In this document: positions 58,824 through 64,000 of the stretch, piece after piece
Numbering within the stretch: position 1 is the stretch's first letter
How the letters are laid out: every line of letters begins with the position of its first letter
From: Toxonevra muliebris
Lineage: Eukaryota; Arthropoda; Insecta; Diptera; Pallopteridae
Assembly (NCBI GenBank): GCA_963691655.1
Contig: OY829326.1
Coordinates: 87,847,235-87,911,234, forward strand
Reading direction: 5' to 3'
DNA: 64,000 bases
Program-made: the position numbers and the translations under genes
The notes under the pieces: model-generated
The model's input: only the letters and a program-made list of their open reading frames with translations
Database searches by the model: none
Told to the model about the DNA's origin: nothing

Positions 58824-60291
58824 CAGTGTTGCCAGAATTATTTTTTGGAAAACGTACAAAACAAAGGCATGATTTAAAGGTATTTTTATTAATTTCAAAA
58901 TATAATAATTTATTTAATTTTTTGCTGCTATTACAAGTTTTAAATTTATGTATCTTTTATAATTGAAAAAAATGGAATGCGTACTGTGTATATGTCTCTC
59001 GAATTTGCTATGTCGGACTAGACCCGCCTTACCTTAAAAGTAAGTTGCATATTTTGCAAAAACCTGCATGCTTTCCATCCGATTATTTTATTTTTTGCAG
59101 CCATGTTTTCAGCTTTCGATCCTTTAGCCAGGAATCACAAAAGCTGTGGACACGTTTTTTAGGCACCTACAAATACAACGATGCAAGATTTTAAGTTACC
59201 TAGTATTTCTTCCTCAACTACTAATTCCGTATCTTCTACCAAGTCTACTTCATCTGACCATTCTATTTCATCCGTCCATTCTGCGCCTTTTTCTTTTGTT
59301 AAGGATGTAGTCTGGTGTTCGAGTTTCAAAAAATCGATTATTTTTTTAATATATTTCAAAAGTACAATATTTTGAGAGCGTACTGTTTCAGACCAAAATT
59401 CAAAATAATAACGAAGTTATAGCAAATAGTCGAGAGTTTTAAAGCGTTTTTCTCAAAACAACTTATTTTTGATTCGTCCAAGGGTCTGAAAGAATACGAT
59501 TAGGCTGAAATTTTAATATGTTAAACTACACGCCAATGGCTCTCGCAGGTAACAGAATTAGTTATTTTTAATCATTTCCTATTTTTACCCCATTTTTCAA
59601 CAACAAACAAAGTGATTTTTGCAACTTTTTTTAGGAGCCCGCCATTTTGTTATTTCTGAATAAAAATGTTTAAATCTATTACCTGCCAGGATGACATGCC
59701 CACAAAACAGTACTTTATTTAAATTCTTTGTTTCTGATGACTTCAACTACCGTAATCACCCAAGTCCCACACCTTTTTTTTAGATGTCCACTTTCGAGGT
59801 AAAAAACACTTAAAAAAAATAAAAGTAAAATAAACTCCAAAAATTTTTTTTGTACAATGAAAAAAGCCAGTAATAACATATAAAAAATGTAAATGATTGT
59901 ATTTTATTTTGTTATAATAAAAAATTCCCGAAATATCCTTGAAAATTAGGCCGGAACACCAGACTGCATTTTTAAATTTTTCTTAACTGAAATAACCCAA
60001 AAGAAAGTTATAACAAAACAAAGTTATATTAAAACTTACTCAATTTTATTACAAATTTACGCATTTTTTAGTTTTAGCACTTCCTTTTTTTTATTAAAAA
60101 ATCAAGAATTAAATCAGTTGTAATTTTTAGTATAGTGTTTTATTACTTGTCACATATTTCTAGGTATTCTTTTCAAGTTTCCTTTTTTCAAACTTTTCGT
60201 AAAACGTTATTTCGTGCTACTAAATCGTCCAACCGTCATTTGGTTTTGAAATCGTCCAAATGACGTAGCGGTCGTCCATCTGGCAACGCTG
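58824..60291. mobile_element. Non-autonomous hAT-type element, 1468 bp
   Basis: The ends CAGTGTTGCCAGA (58824-58836) and TCTGGCAACGCTG (60279-60291) are inverted repeats with one mismatch. A perfect 8-bp duplication AATGGAAC flanks them (58816-58823 and 60292-60299). CGTCCA-type motifs recur near the right end (60225-60280). The interior has no recognisable hAT transposase; a 65-codon Ser/Thr-rich frame at 59181-59375 is not convincing. Confidence 0.92.
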
Positions 60292-60299
60292 AATGGAAC

Positions 60300-60699
60300 T
60301 CGAATACGAAAAGATTACATTTCTGCACCGGCTTTGAAGGCTCTCAGCATAATTTTCTACACTTTCAAGTTAAAAACAATATATACATACATAAAATAAA
60401 ACAACTCTTTAGTTGCACAAGTGGCGAATTTGTGTGTATTACTTTTTCGTCCATTTTATTTACTTGTTCCTTTAAAATTAAATAATTTGCCTCGCGTAGT
60501 CATTCGTGCTTAAATATCACTGCATCTGGCTGTTTACGCGCATTACAGAAAATGCTTTTTCTTGCTAAGCTTAGGGCAGCCGCAGCAGCCAGGAAAGCGG
60601 ATTCGGTTGTGTGGAAATAATAAAACGCATTCAAAAATATTTATTTTTAGAATTTAAATGAAACTTGTTCCCCTGACCAAAAACACGAAATTAAATTCA
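60300..60699. other. Non-coding stretch, no gene seen
   Basis: Short frames only. Confidence 0.5.
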
Positions 60700-61230
60700 C
60701 CATGTTGTGATCGACGGGGAAGTCACTTTCAGTGTACTAGACGTACGCTTGACTCGTGAAGCTAACTTTGATACGGATGACTACAAAACTTGATTATGTC
60801 TGTGCTCAATAACCCCAGTCGACGGTGAAACATGTGGCACAAATGTCGGACAAAATGCTCTTGTTGGCAATCACGCCTACAAGGTTCTCAAGGATATCAT
60901 ATATCTAAAACCAAGCATTAGCACCAACAACAAAGTTAACCTGGAGATCAAGCCGCAAATAACTGTTGCGAACAGGTGCTACTACTGGCTCAGAAGCAGA
61001 GCCATCTCTCTATGGCCAAAAATTACGCTCTATAAGTCTCGTGCCAACTAGAGGTTGCTAGGACAATATGCGTGGATGATATGTATCGAAGGAAATGGAG
61101 TCAAGAGCTGTAATGCGTGGAAGAGGATGACCTAATTTCGGTTGAAAAGGTCAGATACAAGGTTGGCTTTACCAACTGGGAACAGCTAGCGACCAATACC
61201 AAGCATCGGTCGTTGTAGTTGTTTAAAGAA
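60700..61230 (+). pseudogene. Non-LTR retrotransposon remnant, endonuclease end joined to RT C terminus
   Basis: In broken frames the first part resembles the end of an AP-endonuclease domain (HVVIDGKSLSVLDVR, LTREANFDTDDYK). Around 60920-61050 comes the region downstream of the RT palm (NNKVNLEIK, ANRCYYWLRSRAISLWPKIT, LYKSL), followed by a block with RRKWSQEL. The reverse transcriptase between these is absent. Many stops are present. This is a different deletion from that at 42958-43985, perhaps of a related family. Confidence 0.65.
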
Positions 61231-64000
61231 ACCATAGCATTGCGAATGGAATAATTTGATATTATTTTGAAAACCTATTTTTTGTAAAACTCAAAGTGGC
61301 CTAACAATTCAAATTGTATCCAGGTTAAAGTGCGCCAAGAAGAATGGTCCCCTATATACATATATTGTTTAGTAATTAAATCTTAAGTCTTCTAGTATGT
61401 ACGTTGTAAGCGAATATGGCTGCAGGAATTTTATAAAAAATGTAGGCTTAAAGAGGAATTAGAAACTGTAATGGGGCAAATATAAGGCAACCCAACGCAC
61501 CCAAAGTAGCAGCCCAACCCATTTTCATGATTTTCAAGAGTTTTAAAGTTTAATATTATATAAATAACAACAACAAGAGCACAAAAAGTAGAGAAAACAA
61601 AAACAAAATGAAATTGCTATTATGATTGCTATTGTTGTACCACCACCACCACTACCACCATTTCGGAGAGATAGTAGAGAATAAAAACAAGAAGAAGCAG
61701 GAGAAGAGGAAGAAACTTTTGAACAGCAAAATTTTTGCAAAATCGATAAAACACTTTTTCGTTTTTGTTGTTGTTTTTTTGTTTTTTTAATTTTATTATT
61801 TTTACTGCTCTGAGCAGACGTACTTTATGTATATGCATGCACACAGATACAGATGCATACATATGTACATGTAGTATATACCTATATGTACGGGGCTGGC
61901 ATACTAATTAGCACACCTCAAAGAATGTTTTATACACAATTTTTACTTAGGGTTGTGGTAACTCTGTTTTGCCTTTTTACAAATCTCTTCAGGGTTTGGA
62001 AGTATTCAAGAAAATGTTATGTTATCCAGTAGTATCAACATTTTTCTCAGTTAATACTATCAACATCCCATCTTAACACATAAACCTTTCTTGATATAAC
62101 TGGCTCTCCAATTACTACTAGCAACATTCCGCCTTCACAAATAAACATTCAATGTCTCCTTGCTATGATACCCCACATATGCCATTTCAAGCATTCCCTT
62201 TAATGGGAGGTGTTATGTCTACTTATCCAAAAACGACCGCATTAACGACCGCATTCTGCCATATAGCACACAAGCTTTCATTGTCTTCTTTACTATTGTC
62301 CCCAGAAGTAAAAGCTACACGCTTTCTTACCCAAAACGACAACGTCCTAGCCCTTGTCACAAACAGTCGTTATTTTACTTACTATACCTTCTCAGATATA
62401 ACATTTGGGGCATTTTCTCTATATGGGAGTTATCACGCCAACTTTTCCTTGTAACATTCCACTGACAACTAATTCTCAATACTGTACCTAAAGTAATTTA
62501 TATAATGTAACGTTGCATGGGCGGTGCTACAAGAGTAGGGCGTAATCAACTAATTTCTTCAATTAACTAATTAGTCAACTAAAATTTTAGACATGACTAA
62601 CTTTACTAATTTTAGTCACGATTAAATAGTTAGTCATAATAACCGGTGTATTCTAATGCTAGTCACTTGAAACTTCAATACAAGGATAATGAAAATTTGC
62701 TCACTTTAATTTGCCAATTCAGCAAGCCAGCCAAAATATTCCCATATCTCTCTTCTCTAGATTTAATGAATTTTCTCTCAATTTGTTTTATGTTTAGTTT
62801 AAACTTTAAATAAAATAATAACGCTAGACCACTGACTGGTTTAAAATTGAATCCAAAAAAGTTTAAAAAGTACTTAGTCCATCGGTTGGTCTAATAAATA
62901 AACTAAAATCTTTAACCGTGTATTTTGTAAATGGCTCCGGAGATATGTATAGCCAAAAAAGCATTCGTATTGTATGGGAGGTACTACGCCTACTTACCCA
63001 TATCTCTTCAAAAACAACAAATTCTATTTTGTATATAGTAATGAACCTTTTTGAAGAGTGCTGACGCCGCATAAAGTGTTTTGAAACTATTCTTGAAAAA
63101 TTTTAATTTTTTTTGAGAATAATTCAAACGCAGTCGATTCGTGTTTTCGCGTGGTAGATATCGATGTGGTAGTTACAAAACAGATGAAAAAATAATGAGA
63201 ATATTTATGGAATATATGGAACGAAGCAATGCAATTTCCTGGTATTTTTTATAGTTTTGGTCCGACCCTACCGCATTTTGAACAGAAAATACAGCCTACT
63301 CAAAAAGTTTTTTTTTTTGTATTGCAATTTGTTCACTTTCCATGCCGTCCCATTCAACCGCCTAAGCCACCCACGTAGCGTTTCCATGAGCGATTGCAAA
63401 GAAGTTTCATTCCACTTCTATGAAAAAATCAACCTTATACTCGTCAAAAATGGGATCTCCCAAAATTTTACTTATTATCCGAAGAAATACAAGTGTCAAA
63501 GAAGAATGACAAAAAGTTCATAGAACGGTAGTGGTAGTTCCTTTCAATAATGCTATTCAGTGAAAATAACTGTCTTTGTAATTCTCATTTACTTTACAGT
63601 ATTTTCAGTTATATAGATTGTTGAAATTAGGGAATTATCACAAAGATCATTGATGAGGAACCGTAGCTGGTTCCGAAACGATCGTCTGATCTGCTAGTTC
63701 TATGAACTTTTTGATATTCTTCTGGCATCATTGTTCATTCAAAGCCTAATAATTTTAATAATTATGAAATATTTTCATGTTTATTAAATTAAATGTGTTC
63801 TTATATTGAGAATCATAAAAAATAATATATTTCCCTAATGCCAGCTCCAAATTTAGTATAAAAAATAATTAAATATTTATAGCATGTTTTGTAACTAAAA
63901 AACGTTATCTACCATATCCTAATAGATAATATCACTTTTATTTTTTGGAGTCATTTTTATAATAAAATGCAAACTATTTTGCCATATTTTTTTTTTTTTA
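61231..64000. other. Non-coding stretch with dispersed short repeats
   Basis: No gene supported. The 100-codon frame at 62152-62454 carries no motif. A phrase like TATGGGAGGTAYTACGCCTACTTACC recurs at 62201, 62422 and 62971. TTAGTC/GACTAA words cluster at 62545-62640. A segment at 63643-63681 matches one at 32934-32970. Confidence 0.5.

Noticed and set aside
62152..62454. 100-codon plus-strand frame
   Set aside because: It overlaps dispersed repeat phrases, has no recognisable domain and no promoter or splice signals.

Overview
The window looks like nuclear DNA from a higher fly (Diptera, Brachycera). It is AT-rich, its few coding exons sit in long non-coding stretches, its introns have normal GT-AG borders, and CAN/polyglutamine-rich exons are abundant. 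One large exon encodes the conserved core of the NCoR/SMRT-family corepressor, called Smrter (Smr) in Drosophila. A tephritid-type genome is plausible, but that is inference only.

Host genes. (1) A plus-strand two-exon gene (CDS 16442-16917 joined to 18874-20560, 720 aa) encodes a BTB/POZ protein with two C2H2 zinc fingers; a TATA box and initiator lie just upstream. (2) Smr runs on the minus strand. Its big exon (28784-32452) carries the polyQ region, the deacetylase-activating/SANT1 core and a Ser/Thr/Ala-rich tail. It splices in phase to a 221-nt exon (26961-27181) that ends at a strong donor. No later exon is recognised, so the 3' part of Smr should lie further left, and the BTB gene may be nested in a Smr intron on the opposite strand. 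(3) A minus-strand gene at 36554-37708 encodes an unrecognised protein of about 356 aa; its single 84-nt intron is frame-neutral. (4) An isolated 103-nt plus-strand exon at 1174-1276 looks coding but belongs to no gene I can assemble. A probable recursive (ratchet) splice site on the minus strand at 51061/51062 suggests that a long minus-strand intron, plausibly the Smr 5' intron, covers much of the right half.

Mobile DNA accounts for most of the other recognisable content. It includes a 1358-bp TTAA-flanked transposon with 177-bp inverted repeats (5837-7194) and a tRNA-derived SINE family with three headed copies and one 3' fragment, one of them with a 13-bp target duplication. A 618-bp fold-back element sits in the BTB-gene intron. 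Two PIF/Harbinger remnants, a mariner remnant and two non-LTR retrotransposon remnants are present, as is a 1468-bp hAT element with an 8-bp target duplication (58824-60291). The most elaborate locus is a Tc1-like element (54831 to about 57855) whose transposase gene is split by a 1702-bp hAT element with perfect 12-bp ends and a perfect 8-bp duplication; that hAT element itself holds copia-type fragments and a triple tandem repeat.

The remaining stretches (much of 1-5.8 kb, 7.2-14.1 kb, 20.6-25 kb, 45-52.5 kb and 61.2-64 kb) are AT-rich sequence with microsatellites and no coding region I can support.
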